DNA of 64,000 nucleotides from Lachnospiraceae bacterium (GCA_022793065.1 JAAWCE010000059.1:1-64000); one strand, 5' to 3'. Numbered from the stretch's first letter, positions 8,098-16,832 are shown. Notes: generated from the sequence alone by a model not told the origin. A program made the numbers and translations.

Positions 8098-9594
8098 TCA
8101 TTGCAGCGGCGCCGTCTGTTGTGTGGGAAGCACCGTAACCGCCATGCCCTCTTCCAGATTAGACATGGACGTAAGAACAATTACATCCTCTTCTGTCAAT
8201 CCTTCTTTCACTTCGGCGTAAATATCGGAAGAAATACCGCAGACAATGGCTCTTCTCACCACAACTCCATTTTCTACCACATAAAGGAAATCCCCGTCTC
8301 TGTCCGCATTGATGGCCTCTACCGGAACCAAAATTGCATTTTCCACTTTTTTTGTATATATGGTCAGCTTTGCATCCATGCCCAGAATAATCTGGTCGTC
8401 CCCGTCAGTCAGATGAATTTCCACACCCACCATGGGCGTATTGGTGGCATTGCGTACTGCCATACGGTTAATTTTGCTCACCTCTCCCTGATAGGTTCTT
8501 CCTGAAATCACAATATCCGCTTTCTGTCCCAATTCCAGTTTTTCCAAATCATATTTGGTAGCTTCAAAGGATACTTTCAGATTCCGGCTATCTTCCAATG
8601 TGAGAAGCTGCATTCCGCTGTTTACCCCCGCACCGGGCACCGCGCTACATTCTGTTACAATGGCGTCAAACTCTGCCACAATTCCCTTTTTGGCTATGTA
8701 ATACTCTTCCTCCGTTTCCTGATAGGACAGATTTGCCAATTCATTGTCCGCATCCTGTTGCGTCTTATCATAAGAGTTCATCACCGCAGCCTCGCTGGAA
8801 GTCTTCTGGGACTCCATACGCGCCTTATATTCTTCATAACCAGCAATACGCTCCTGTACATCCGCTATTTCCTGCTGCATTTGCGCCACATAATCGGAAG
8901 CGCCCGCCACTTGCTGCAGATAGCTGTTTCGCGCTATCTGATTGGATATTTCATTATATTCCTCCGTTCCCGGCGTCAATTCACGCAGCCTCTCCTGCAA
9001 TTCATAACTTTCCTCCGCCAGGGCATTGCTGGTGTCACGCTGACTCTGTGCAAGATCATCCTGCAATTTTTTCAGATAGGTTTTATTGTCTTCAATCTGT
9101 CGGTTCAACACATCCAAATTGGTGCTGGCTTCCCTCAAATCTGCCTGATTATCCGAATCTCTTGCAACGGCATTGTCATAAACCGCCACACTTTTTTCCA
9201 ACTGCAATGCGGACTGACGCAATATCCTTTCCATTTTGTCCATGTCATAACTGATTAGTTGTTCCCCAGCTTTCACCGCACTGCCCGCTTCTACATTTAC
9301 TTCCGCCAATGTACCGCTGACCGGGGCAAATATCACCTTTACTTCTTCGCTCAACACCGTACCGCTGGTACTGATACTCTCCTGTAAATCCCCCCGCACC
9401 GCCGAAGTGGTCGTCACAAATGCCCCCACCGGAGCCGCGCCCATACTTCCAACCACACGAATCCCCATAAAAACCACTGCCAAAACGGCAATGATGATGG
9501 GTAACTTTTTATGTTTTTTCCGCTGCTTTTTCTTTTTTGTCTCTGCTTTTTCTCCCGCCATTTGAATGTCGTCTCCTTCTTTGCTCTTTTCCAT
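8098..9594 (-). CDS. HlyD/MacA-type adaptor protein of an ABC exporter
   Basis: About 498 residues. A Lys-rich cytosolic N-terminus is followed by one membrane helix (about residues 28-48). Then come a split biotinyl-lipoyl-like domain (SGTLAEVNVEAGSAVKAGEQLISYD), a long coiled coil (about 130-285) and beta-barrel segments (ALEDSR..VSFEATKYDLEKLELGQKADI) typical of MacA/YknX adaptors. The coiled coil is long for the family. Two ATGs (9594 and twelve codons later, the latter after GGAG) are possible starts. It is encoded between the ATPase and the FtsX-type permease. Confidence 0.9.
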   Translation of the reverse strand: MEKSKEGDDIQMAGEKAETKKKKQRKKHKKLPIIIAVLAVVFMGIRVVGSMGAAPVGAFVTTTSAVRGDLQESISTSGTVLSEEVKVIFAPVSGTLAEVNVEAGSAVKAGEQLISYDMDKMERILRQSALQLEKSVAVYDNAVARDSDNQADLREASTNLDVLNRQIEDNKTYLKKLQDDLAQSQRDTSNALAEESYELQERLRELTPGTEEYNEISNQIARNSYLQQVAGASDYVAQMQQEIADVQERIAGYEEYKARMESQKTSSEAAVMNSYDKTQQDADNELANLSYQETEEEYYIAKKGIVAEFDAIVTECSAVPGAGVNSGMQLLTLEDSRNLKVSFEATKYDLEKLELGQKADIVISGRTYQGEVSKINRMAVRNATNTPMVGVEIHLTDGDDQIILGMDAKLTIYTKKVENAILVPVEAINADRDGDFLYVVENGVVVRRAIVCGISSDIYAEVKEGLTEEDVIVLTSMSNLEEGMAVTVLPTQQTAPLQ

Positions 9595-9665
9595 AATTAT
9601 TTTCTTCTGCCTATACACTTTTTTCCACGCCTATTTCTGCGCCCTGTTTTCTTTCAAACAACTTT

Positions 9666-10427
9666 TTACGGTAAACGCTCCGGCTGTTTGGTCTCACATT
9701 CTTTTGAAGCTTTTTGTTCCGTCCCTGCCTGCCCCGGCGGCGCCTGGCGGGAAGAATCAGATTCAATATGTCCGTCTTTGATTTTGATCACTCGCTTTGC
9801 CTGTGCGGCAATTTCATTATCATGTGTGATTAAAATAACCGTCCTGCCCTCTGCATGCAGCTCTTTCAAAATTCCCATAATTTCCTGGGTGGAACGGGAA
9901 TCCAGATTACCAGTAGGTTCGTCTGCCAAAATTACAGGCGGCGCCTGTGCTATGGCTCTGGCAATCGCCACTCTCTGCTGCTGCCCTCCTGACATCTCTG
10001 AGGGCTTATGATCCATACGATGTCCCAATCCTACCTTTTCCAACGCTATCTTGGATAATTCCTTGCGTTTTCCTTTTCCAACCCCTCTGTATATCAAAGG
10101 CAATTCAACATTTTCCAGCGCCGTAAGATTGGGAATCAAATTAAAACCCTGAAAAATAAAGCCTATCTCTCTATTTCTGATATCCGAAAGTTCATCGTCA
10201 TCCAACTCTGATACATCCTGCCCATGAAGCCGATATAATCCGCTGCTGGGCACATCCAGGCACCCCAGCATATTCATCAATGTAGATTTGCCGCTGCCCG
10301 ACTGACCAATGATTGCAACAAATTCCCCTTCATTTATCAGAACGTTTACATGATCCAATGCCCTGACTTCGTTTTCTCCAGGATTATAAACTTTACATAC
10401 ATCCCGGATTTCAACCAACGCATCCAT
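9666..10427 (-). CDS. MacB/LolD-family ABC transporter ATP-binding protein
   Basis: 253-residue ATPase. Walker A GQSGSGKST is near residue 40, the Q-loop is in GFIFQGFNLIPNLTALENVELPL, the signature SGGQQQR is near 145, Walker B VILADEPTGNLDS near 165 and the switch histidine in ILITHD near 200. The GNLDS form marks the MacB/LolD/YknY branch. It is the first gene of the exporter operon, followed by the adaptor and permease. The C-terminal 25 residues are a variable, charged tail. Confidence 0.93.
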   Translation of the reverse strand: MDALVEIRDVCKVYNPGENEVRALDHVNVLINEGEFVAIIGQSGSGKSTLMNMLGCLDVPSSGLYRLHGQDVSELDDDELSDIRNREIGFIFQGFNLIPNLTALENVELPLIYRGVGKGKRKELSKIALEKVGLGHRMDHKPSEMSGGQQQRVAIARAIAQAPPVILADEPTGNLDSRSTQEIMGILKELHAEGRTVILITHDNEIAAQAKRVIKIKDGHIESDSSRQAPPGQAGTEQKASKECETKQPERLP

Positions 10428-10559
10428 ATCCCTACCTCATCTTTCTTCATGTAGTATACAAATTCCCATAACCAATTACATCCATTTGTTCCTTGATGTT
10501 TTCATACATTGCCTGCTGTCACGCCTTTACAAACTCTACTTGCTAAAACTCTTTTTGTA

Positions 10560-10614
10560 ATACATTGTATCACTGTATCATTTGCATAATACAACAATTT
10601 GATTTTCCTGTCAA
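10560..10614 (-). promoter_or_regulatory. Promoter and candidate operator of the ABC exporter operon
   Basis: Minus strand: TTGACA at 10614-10609, a 17-base spacer and TATTAT at 10591-10586. Just downstream, around the transcription start, lie a dyad ATACA-T-TGTAT (10560-10570) and a direct repeat TGATACA-G-TGATACA (10580-10566). The position suggests repressor binding, perhaps by a GntR- or TetR-type regulator; none is encoded next door. The rest of the 10428-10746 gap holds no gene that I can see. Confidence 0.65.
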
Positions 10615-10746
10615 TATAGACATACGAAAGAATTTCTAAATATATTCCCAATACATTACTTTTTAAGACTAACATATAATAGTTCTATATCATTTAAAGC
10701 TTTATTATGTATACTTTCTCAACTTGCTCCTTGGATAACAGTATCC

Positions 10747-11216
10747 TTACCGCGCTGCTTCAGATTCAATTAAATTTGAACGTCGAAAAACAGTAACAAC
10801 AGGTTTATATAAAAGCATTGTTATTGCGCCATTCAATCCCCCTTTGATTAAATTAAATGGCAAAAACGCCGGAAGCAGTAATTCCACGATAGCTTCTCTT
10901 GGATAGCCCATATAGATTGGAGCAATCAAATAGTTCCAAAACATCATTACTGCAGCTTGACACCCACAACCACACAAAAGCCCCATCCAAATATTCCCGT
11001 TTCACTCATCGTAAGCATTTCCACCACAGAGACAATCACTGTCATAGTAAATGAAGTAAGCGGTCCGAACATGAATCCACCGATTACTATAATGACATCT
11101 TTAGGGTCATACTTCAAAAAAAGCACCAGTGGGATGCGCCCCACGACCATTGCAATATAAGCAAGCGCGCATAGCATACCGATTGTTGTAAGTTTCTTTG
11201 TTCTGCTGATATTCAT
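10747..11216 (-). pseudogene. Broken RibU-type riboflavin ECF transporter S component
   Basis: The first frame (ATG 11216, to 10947) begins with the normal RibU-like membrane segments (TTIGMLCALAYIAMVVGRIPLVLFLKYDPKDVII, then TSFTMTVIVSVVEMLTMSETGIFG) and then reads into a short aberrant tail. The second frame resumes within 10986-10747 with GLLCGC..AVMMFWNYLIAPIYMGYP and LLPAFLPFNLIKGGLN, the C-terminal half of the same family. The joined remnant codes for about 156 residues, and the segment normally between the halves (roughly 30 residues) is missing. I infer a deletion that also shifted frame. The promoter, FMN riboswitch, terminator and ribosome site upstream remain intact. Confidence 0.85.
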
Positions 11217-11230
11217 TTGAATACCTCCTT

Positions 11231-11284
11231 AAAAAAAATTAACACTTGAAAGTATCCGTATGCCTTTCAGGTGTTAATTTTTAA
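11231..11284 (-). terminator. Riboswitch-controlled terminator before the broken ribU gene
   Basis: Minus strand hairpin with arms AATTAACACCTGAAAG and CTTTCAAGTGTTAATT followed by a T-run, immediately before AAGGAGGTATTCAAATG. It lies between the FMN aptamer and the gene, so it is the expected off-state terminator of the switch. Confidence 0.85.
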
Positions 11285-11368
11285 GGTGTATTGATAATGT
11301 CATCAGCGCAATTTGACAAAAAAGAGTATGAAGATTATAGTCAGATTTATTCTGATAATCTCAATACA

Positions 11369-11476
11369 CCTTCTTTAATCCGGACTATACCGTCGGTTTT
11401 GGAATTTCACCAAACCCTGCGCTCACGCGCCCGCGGACTATCACCGCCGATCGGGAATTTCACCCTGCCCTGAAGA
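11369..11476 (-). ncRNA. FMN riboswitch (RFN element), copy 1
   Basis: The minus strand carries the conserved RFN blocks in order: AGGGCAGGGTGAAATTCCC, GGCGGTGATAGTCCGCG, GGTGAAATTCCAAAACCGAC and GGTATAGTCCGGATTAAAGA, closed by the pairing of the 5' and 3' ends. These bind FMN and switch off riboflavin uptake genes. It sits between a consensus promoter and a terminator hairpin, but the gene it controls is now broken. Confidence 0.95.
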
Positions 11477-11503
11477 CATCACTGCTATTCAATTGTCGAA
11501 AGG

Positions 11504-11532
11504 ATTATAGCATACTGCAAGAAAAATGTCAA
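11504..11532 (-). promoter_or_regulatory. Perfect-consensus sigma-A promoter of FMN riboswitch copy 1
   Basis: Minus strand TTGACA (11532-11527), exactly 17 bases, TATAAT (11509-11504). Both hexamers match consensus fully. The start would lie about 20 bases before the RFN element. Confidence 0.88.
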
Positions 11533-11609
11533 TTTTGTCAACAAAATTTGACGGCACAACAATGCGTGAAGAAAATCTGCCCCACAGACTTAGAAATTCT
11601 TCTCAAATC

Positions 11610-12347
11610 TCATACTCTGTGACCGGTTTTGATAATAGGGCTTAACGGCTTATAAATAAGCAGCGTGACAATGGATATGGCGGTGCCCTTGATTAAATTC
11701 ATGGGTGCCACGCAAGCTATTACAAAGCTGACGATGTCCCCTTCTTTCGCCAAAGGGTTTACAGCGCTTCCCATTGCAAGAAGATTCTCAAGAGACATGC
11801 CGTAAAGCTCGGCAAACGCGGGCAGTAAGTACACTGCATTGAACGCAGTTCCGAATACCGTTATACATATGGTACCCACAATACAGGCAATTACGGCATT
11901 CTTTTTTCCTTTGCGAAACATGTAAAACACAGATGCCGGCAAAATAAAGCTGCATCCAATGACAAAGTTGGCCAAATCCCCCACAAACACCGTGGAAGTA
12001 CCTTTTATAAATAATTTCAGCATTACCTTGATAAATTCCATCATCACTCCGGCCGCCGGACCAAATGCAAAAGTTCCCACCAAAACAGGCAGCTCACTGA
12101 AATCAAGCTTATAAAACTCCGGTGCAAAAGGCAATGGGAAGTCAAAAAGCATTAAAATCATTGCAATGGCAGAAAACATACCTATCATTGCAACCTTTCT
12201 CACATGGAAAATCGACTGACTGTCCCCGCTTTTTTTCTGCGCCAGTTTTTCCAACAGCATTGCAATTACAAAAAGAATCACAATAATTGCCAGAAAGCTT
12301 AAAACATATAATACATTTTCTCCAACCTTTTGAAATAAATCGTTCAT
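11610..12347 (-). CDS. ribU: RibU-type riboflavin ECF transporter S component
   Basis: 245-residue integral membrane protein. After one N-terminal helix (residues ~10-32) and a Lys/Ser linker, the ECF core begins with VRKVAMIGMFSAIAMILMLFDFPLPFAP, then KLDFSELPVLVGTFAFGPAAGVMMEFIKVMLK, the riboflavin-binding signature of RibU. The C-terminal APMNLIKG segment matches the family. It captures riboflavin and works with a shared EcfAA'T energising module that is not in this window. ATG 12347 has GGAGGG upstream. The N-terminal extra helix makes it longer than the usual 190-200 residues. An FMN riboswitch and terminator precede it. Confidence 0.9.
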   Translation of the reverse strand: MNDLFQKVGENVLYVLSFLAIIVILFVIAMLLEKLAQKKSGDSQSIFHVRKVAMIGMFSAIAMILMLFDFPLPFAPEFYKLDFSELPVLVGTFAFGPAAGVMMEFIKVMLKLFIKGTSTVFVGDLANFVIGCSFILPASVFYMFRKGKKNAVIACIVGTICITVFGTAFNAVYLLPAFAELYGMSLENLLAMGSAVNPLAKEGDIVSFVIACVAPMNLIKGTAISIVTLLIYKPLSPIIKTGHRV

Positions 12348-12406
12348 TTTTCCCTCCATTTTCCGGCCTGTGGCCTGTAAATTTTGTAGGAAAATTCTTC
12401 TCACGT

Positions 12407-12440
12407 AAAAATCCCCAAAGCTTTTTCGCTTCGGGGACTT
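12407..12440 (-). terminator. Riboswitch-controlled terminator before ribU
   Basis: Minus-strand hairpin CCCCGAAGC / GCTTTGGGG (12436-12413) followed by ATTTTTA. It lies between the FMN aptamer and the ribU start, as expected for transcriptional control by the switch. Confidence 0.85.
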
Positions 12441-12519
12441 ACCTACGCACGTTTATTCAGCCAGATTTACACAGAACTTAACAAACTGTCAAAAATTCTG
12501 TGATTCTGCAACATAGCTG

Positions 12520-12671
12520 ATGCGTTCTTCTTTCATCCAGACTTTACTGTTGGTCCCGGAGTTCCACCGAGTCAGCCATGAAAAAACAGCAGCGCCGTCA
12601 ATGACGCACTGTAACTTTTCACAGGTCGCGGACTATACCGCCAGTAGGGAATTTCACCCTGCCCCGAAGAA
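12520..12671 (-). ncRNA. FMN riboswitch (RFN element), copy 2
   Basis: Minus strand: CGGGGCAGGGTGAAATTCCC, GGCGGTATAGTCCGCGA, a variable arm with AGTGCGTCA/TGACGGCGCTG, then GGTGGAACTCCGGGACC and AGTAAAGTCTGGATGAAAGA. This is the RFN consensus with several substitutions in the 3' half compared with copy 1 (GGTGGAACTCC for GGTGAAATTCC). It controls the intact ribU gene. Confidence 0.93.
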
Positions 12672-12693
12672 TTTACCTTTTTTTATCTTTGTT

Positions 12694-12722
12694 ATTATAA
12701 TACTGTTTTGAGGGAAAATCAA
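12694..12722 (-). promoter_or_regulatory. Sigma-A promoter of FMN riboswitch copy 2
   Basis: Minus strand TTGATT (12722-12717), 17 bases, TATAAT (12699-12694), about 25 bases before the RFN element. The stretch 12723-12870 between it and the divergent exonuclease gene shows no further gene. Confidence 0.8.
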
Positions 12723-12870
12723 GGGGGTTAAGCACTTACAGAATATTTTTTTCAGGATATATGATCCTCCAAATCAACAAACAATAAATCACCACAAAGC
12801 ACCTTGACAATTCAATAGACTTTATACTTTGGATGTGATATACTACGCTTAATCAAGTAACAAGAAGAAC

Positions 12871-13566
12871 ATGGAGCCAAACAATATGAAAAAAAGTACC
12901 GGAAAACGAATGTACCAATATGTAAAAGACTATACTGTATTCGATTTGGAAACCACTGGTCTCAATCCTGAATCAGATCAAATAATAGAGATTTCCGGAA
13001 TCAAAGTACGAGACGGAAATTCCGCAGAAGAATTTACCACATTGGTAAACCCCCAGCAACCCATCCCCGCTTCCGCCACTAGAATCAACGGCATTACGGA
13101 TGAAATGGTAAACGGTGCTCCGACGCTGAAACATGCGCTGGAATCCTTTCTTGCCTTTATCGGAAACGATATTCTTGTAGGTCACAATATACATAGCTTT
13201 GATTTAAACTTCCTTCAAAACGGCGCATCCAGGGAACTTTCACAGGAAATCACCAACGATTACGTGGACACCTTATTCCTTGCCAAAAGCTGTCTTCCCC
13301 ATCTGCCCCGCCACCGCCTGACTGATATCGCCGCCCACTTTCACATCGAAACCATAGGCGCCCATCGGGCTCTGAACGACTGTTCCATAAACTTACAATG
13401 TTATGAAAAGCTGGGATTGCTTTTAAAAAATACCGCCGCTGACAACACCTCAGGAATTCCTTCCTGCCCCAAATGCGGCGGCATCTTAATCAAACGCAAG
13501 GGAAAATTCGGTGAATTTTGGGGCTGCAGCAGTTTCCCTACCTGCAGATATACTCAAAAGGCTTAA
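12871..13566 (+). CDS. DnaQ-like 3'-5' exonuclease with C-terminal zinc finger
   Basis: 231 residues. The exonuclease core has all DEDDh motifs: Exo [10 protein letters not shown] (near residue 23), Exo [14 protein letters not shown] (near 108) and Exo III HRALNDC (near 166). PolC epsilon-like domains of this type degrade single-stranded DNA or RNA 3' to 5'. After a linker, [29 protein letters not shown] is a four-cysteine topoisomerase-I-type zinc finger, so the protein is a nuclease-finger fusion. Starts at 12871 and 12886 are both possible. It is a lone plus-strand gene convergent with the GH25 gene. Confidence 0.88.
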   Translation: MEPNNMKKSTGKRMYQYVKDYTVFDLETTGLNPESDQIIEISGIKVRDGNSAEEFTTLVNPQQPIPASATRINGITDEMVNGAPTLKHALESFLAFIGNDILVGHNIHSFDLNFLQNGASRELSQEITNDYVDTLFLAKSCLPHLPRHRLTDIAAHFHIETIGAHRALNDCSINLQCYEKLGLLLKNTAADNTSGIPSCPKCGGILIKRKGKFGEFWGCSSFPTCRYTQKA

Positions 13567-13604
13567 AATTTTCCCAATCTTTCTTATCTGCAGCCTCTAA
13601 AAAA

Positions 13605-13643
13605 TGCGGATATGAGAATCTCGCTCCGATTCCCATATCCACA
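13605..13643. terminator. Bidirectional terminator between the exonuclease and GH25 genes
   Basis: Thirteen-base arms GGATATGAGAATC (13608-13620) and GATTCCCATATCC (13628-13640) with one G-T mismatch and a seven-base loop, flanked by A-rich and T-rich tracts. It separates two convergent genes. Confidence 0.75.
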
Positions 13644-13674
13644 TTCATTTAAGTAACTGCACTCATAAAATATC

Positions 13675-14928
13675 TCACTCTTCCCACAAAGGCACAAAAC
13701 TAATATTTAAATCCACCGCACCGTTAATCCCCTGGACGCTTCCTGACTGGGAATACTGCCAAACCTTATACTCATAGGGATAATACAACTGTTCGCTATA
13801 TGAGGCAAACCATTTTTCGTATCCTTCCAATGCATCAATCCCCAACATCAAAGCCCCCATTTCCGTATTATAGTATATCATGGGCCGATATCCTGCATCC
13901 GCAATCTTTTGACAGAAAATTTCTGTCAGTCTGGTTCTCTCTTCCACGGAAAGCCCGTTCATTCTGCCGCTTGCCTCCGCAACCCTTTCCACATCAAATA
14001 CCACGGGGCAGTCAATTTGATAAGGGGCAATTTTCTCCAATACCAACTCCGCCTCTTCTATCACTTCCTCTTCGGTAATGGCCTGGCTGTAAAAGTAAAC
14101 GCCCACCTTGATACCCGCGTCGATTGCTCCCTTAATATTTTCTTCAAACCGATCATCTTCCACCAGTGTACCGTTACTTCCATATCCCCTATAACCCACT
14201 CTGATAAAAGCAAATTCCACGCCGTCCTGGGCCACCAGCGGCCAATCTATCTCTCCCTGATGCCTGGAAACGTCAATCCCTTTATGCGAAATCACATTTC
14301 CGTCCTGAAGATAACGGAATTCCCCAGATTCAAGAATCTCAAGATTCTCCTGTTTCCACTGATTTTGCTTCAACTGACGGTTAATCGGCACAAAATGATA
14401 TTTCCCGCTGCTGTATACCACAATTTCTTCAGGATACAGCGGCCGAAGAGTCTCCAATATGGTATCTCCGTCACTAAGCCCTGCGCGGATACTCCCCAGC
14501 ACATCCGCCGCTGCCTGCTCTCTGGCGCTTGCAACCTGATGATCCAGCTCCGCCTGAGAATAAATTCTTGCATTGTTCATGGCGTCAACCGCCACGTCGC
14601 CATTTCCTTCCGAACTGCCATCCCCTTCCGGAGACTGCCCGGCGTTTCCGTCTGAGCCTAACGCCCCGCCATTGCCGCCGTCCTGGCCCTGACTGCCCGG
14701 CGCCCCGCCGCTGCCTGCGGACGAACCTTCTATACCGTTGGCACTTGTCTGCACATTTCTGTCCATCCATACGCACACGGTCACAGTGACATACAATACC
14801 GCCACCATTGCCACCAGTCCCCCCAGCATAACCAGAACCGCTTTGTTGCGTTCCCGCCTGCGGCGCTTTGCTCTTCTCTGCTCCGCAAAATCCTCTCTGC
14901 CAAAAAAATCTCCTGCTTTATCCTTCAT
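13675..14928 (-). CDS. Membrane-anchored GH25 lysozyme-like peptidoglycan hydrolase
   Basis: 417 residues. A Lys/Arg-rich cytosolic start (1-28) is followed by one membrane helix (about 29-52), a Gly/Ser/Asn-rich low-complexity linker (about 62-110), an uncharacterised segment (115-210) and a GH25 domain from about 215 to the end. GIDVSRHQGEIDW, FAFIRVGYRGYG, GVYFYSQA, CPVVFDVE and MIYYNTEMG are the conserved GH25 blocks, with the catalytic Asp and Glu in FDVE. GH25 enzymes cleave N-acetylmuramyl bonds. It lies just downstream of sigF on the same strand, with about 110 bases between them. Confidence 0.9.
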   Translation of the reverse strand: MKDKAGDFFGREDFAEQRRAKRRRRERNKAVLVMLGGLVAMVAVLYVTVTVCVWMDRNVQTSANGIEGSSAGSGGAPGSQGQDGGNGGALGSDGNAGQSPEGDGSSEGNGDVAVDAMNNARIYSQAELDHQVASAREQAAADVLGSIRAGLSDGDTILETLRPLYPEEIVVYSSGKYHFVPINRQLKQNQWKQENLEILESGEFRYLQDGNVISHKGIDVSRHQGEIDWPLVAQDGVEFAFIRVGYRGYGSNGTLVEDDRFEENIKGAIDAGIKVGVYFYSQAITEEEVIEEAELVLEKIAPYQIDCPVVFDVERVAEASGRMNGLSVEERTRLTEIFCQKIADAGYRPMIYYNTEMGALMLGIDALEGYEKWFASYSEQLYYPYEYKVWQYSQSGSVQGINGAVDLNISFVPLWEE

Positions 14929-15039
14929 AAACTCTCCTCTAATGTATTTCTAACCACTCATTCCTATTTTATAGTAAACGAATTTGGTTTAGAAGGAAAG
15001 AAGATTTCTGCAATTTATAAAAAGTTAAGCAATATGGAA

Positions 15040-15804
15040 TTATCTGGCTTTTTCCCGCAAACCGAGAAGAATTTTTTTCTCTTTACGGCTGACCTGTACC
15101 TGACTGATGCCCAAAATGGCGGCAATTTCCACCTGTGTCTTATTTTGGAAGTATCTCATATAAATCAATTCCCTGTCCCCCGGTTCCAGGCTGTCCAAAA
15201 GCTGTTTTAACAACATATGATTTAAAAGTTTCTCTTTTTCCGCATCATCGCTGCCACAGCCCCCCACGGCACTGCTGCCCACGGACCCTGTCTCCGCTGA
15301 AACCACTTTATCCACCAAATATACTTCACTGCCGTCATCCTGATAAACCGCCGCATAGATGGATTCCACTTCCACAGATGCTTCCAGTGCCAATACCACA
15401 TCTTCCACAGAAAGTCCCGTTTCATCCGCAAGCTCCTGCAGTGTGGGCTCCTTAGACTGCATTGCCTGCAGTCGCTGTCTGGCCATTTTCACCTTCATTC
15501 CGTTTTCTTTAATGGTTCTTGACACCTTAATCAAACCATCATCTCGAAGAAACCTTTTAATTTCCCCGGTTATCATAGGCACTGCATAGGTCGAAAACTG
15601 CAATCCCAGCTTTAAGTCAAACTTATCAATCGCCTTCATAAGCCCTATGGTGCCTATTTGAAACAATTCTTCCAAATCATACCCTCTGCCGATAAAACGC
15701 TTCACTATATGGCGTACCAGCCCCAGGTTTTTCTCTATCAGTACCTCTCTCGCATCCTTTTCTCCAGCCTGTGATCTGGCAATCAGTACTGACATTTCTT
15801 CCAT
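15040..15804 (-). CDS. sigF: Forespore sigma factor SigF
   Basis: 254 residues. Region 2 is seen as NLGLVRHIVKRF..YDLEELFQIGTIGLMKAIDKFD, region 3 as SRTIKENGMKV..PTLQELADETGLS, and region 4 as YFQNKTQVEIAAILGISQVQVSRKEKKIL. SigF is the first compartment-specific sigma factor of sporulation and acts in the forespore. The identity rests on the operon: spoIIAB ends three bases before its ATG and spoIIAA precedes that. A Gly/Ser/Ala-rich insertion (AETGSVGSSAVGGCGSDD) between regions 3 and 4 is unusual. Confidence 0.95.
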   Translation of the reverse strand: MEEMSVLIARSQAGEKDAREVLIEKNLGLVRHIVKRFIGRGYDLEELFQIGTIGLMKAIDKFDLKLGLQFSTYAVPMITGEIKRFLRDDGLIKVSRTIKENGMKVKMARQRLQAMQSKEPTLQELADETGLSVEDVVLALEASVEVESIYAAVYQDDGSEVYLVDKVVSAETGSVGSSAVGGCGSDDAEKEKLLNHMLLKQLLDSLEPGDRELIYMRYFQNKTQVEIAAILGISQVQVSRKEKKILLGLREKAR

Positions 15805-15807
15805 ACG

Positions 15808-16296
15808 CTAACCCTCACAATCAATCCATCCGTCAAGACCCAATTTCTTTACCATACGGACTGTGGTTCCTTTCCCCGGTGCGCTTTCCACCTCCAGATC
15901 ATCCATAAACGCCTCCATAAACGCAAATCCCATTCCTGAACGCTCCAGCTCCGGCCTGGTGGTGAACAAAGGCTCCATTGCCTTTTCCACATCCTCAATG
16001 CCTTTTCCGGTATCTGATATTTCAATATGTAGTATTCCTTTCTTCAAACTACAATGTATCCGCACCTTACCCGGATGCACTTCCTGACCCCCCTGGGTAA
16101 TCACTCCCCCATAGCCGCGCAGATTTTCATACCCATGTATAATGGAATTTGTCACTGCCTCCGATACGGCTGTTTTAATATCCGCCATTTCCTCCAACGT
16201 AGGATTTAAATTGGTAATAAACGCTGCCACGGCAACCCGTGCAAAGCTCTCGTTATCTGAAATTGCATCAAAAATAAGCTCCATTTCATTTTTCAT
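15808..16296 (-). CDS. spoIIAB: Anti-sigma F factor SpoIIAB
   Basis: 162-residue GHKL-fold serine kinase. The N box is [14 protein letters not shown] (near residue 47), the G1 box DTGKGIED (near 98) and the G2 box [13 protein letters not shown] (near 125). SpoIIAB binds and inhibits SigF and inactivates SpoIIAA by phosphorylation. The length slightly exceeds the usual 146 residues owing to a C-terminal extension and a short central insertion. It overlaps spoIIAA by four bases. Confidence 0.95.
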   Translation of the reverse strand: MKNEMELIFDAISDNESFARVAVAAFITNLNPTLEEMADIKTAVSEAVTNSIIHGYENLRGYGGVITQGGQEVHPGKVRIHCSLKKGILHIEISDTGKGIEDVEKAMEPLFTTRPELERSGMGFAFMEAFMDDLEVESAPGKGTTVRMVKKLGLDGWIDCEG

Positions 16297-16616
16297 GACT
16301 CCAGTACCTCCACAATTTTATTTAAACCGGACAGTTGAAAAATTCTCTGAATCTGCCTGTCCATGTGAATCGCATAAACCTGTCCGCCAAAACAGGATAT
16401 CTTTCGGTATCTCCCCATGATGATACCAATTCCCGAAGAATCCATAAACTTTGTCTTTTCAAAATCAAACACAACGTTCATCACATCATCCCTCATAAGA
16501 TACCTGTCCGCATTTTCGCAGATAAAACCCGCCCCATGATGATCCACCTCTTCCGGCATCCGAATCATGAGACAATGTTCAATCACCTGGAAATCCTCCA
16601 TTGTAATCTGTTCCAT
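16293..16616 (-). CDS. spoIIAA: Anti-sigma F factor antagonist SpoIIAA
   Basis: 107-residue STAS-domain protein. The phosphorylation motif [14 protein letters not shown] holds the serine that SpoIIAB phosphorylates and SpoIIE dephosphorylates. When unphosphorylated it releases SigF from SpoIIAB. It is the first gene of the spoIIAA-spoIIAB-sigF operon. Upstream, AGGAAAT at 16724-16718 resembles a SigH -35 element, the expected promoter class, but a matching -10 is poor, so that site is only suggestive. Confidence 0.95.
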   Translation of the reverse strand: MEQITMEDFQVIEHCLMIRMPEEVDHHGAGFICENADRYLMRDDVMNVVFDFEKTKFMDSSGIGIIMGRYRKISCFGGQVYAIHMDRQIQRIFQLSGLNKIVEVLES

Positions 16617-16771
16617 ACCATCTACACCCTTTCTCTCTTTAAAGTTCCCGTTTACGGGTTCTTCTGTTCCAAAACTCTTTCAAATCCGGCTGCCTGCAAT
16701 ACAGATATTTGATATCCATTTCCTGTCATTCTTAACCGGACTCTTAAGCTTTGTCCTGTGCTTAAAACAAC

Positions 16772-16805
16772 AGAAAAGAACCTATCGTTCCATAGGTTCT
16801 TTTCT
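16772..16805. terminator. Terminator between the TPR-protein gene and spoIIAA
   Basis: Perfect ten-base arms AAGAACCTAT (16776-16785) and ATAGGTTCTT (16792-16801) around a six-base loop, flanked by A-run and T-run. On the minus strand it lies upstream of the TPR gene's stop-side neighbour spoIIAA and ends the transcript arriving from folC and the TPR gene. Confidence 0.85.
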
Positions 16806-16832
16806 TCGGTATCTCACAATGATAGTTTTTCT

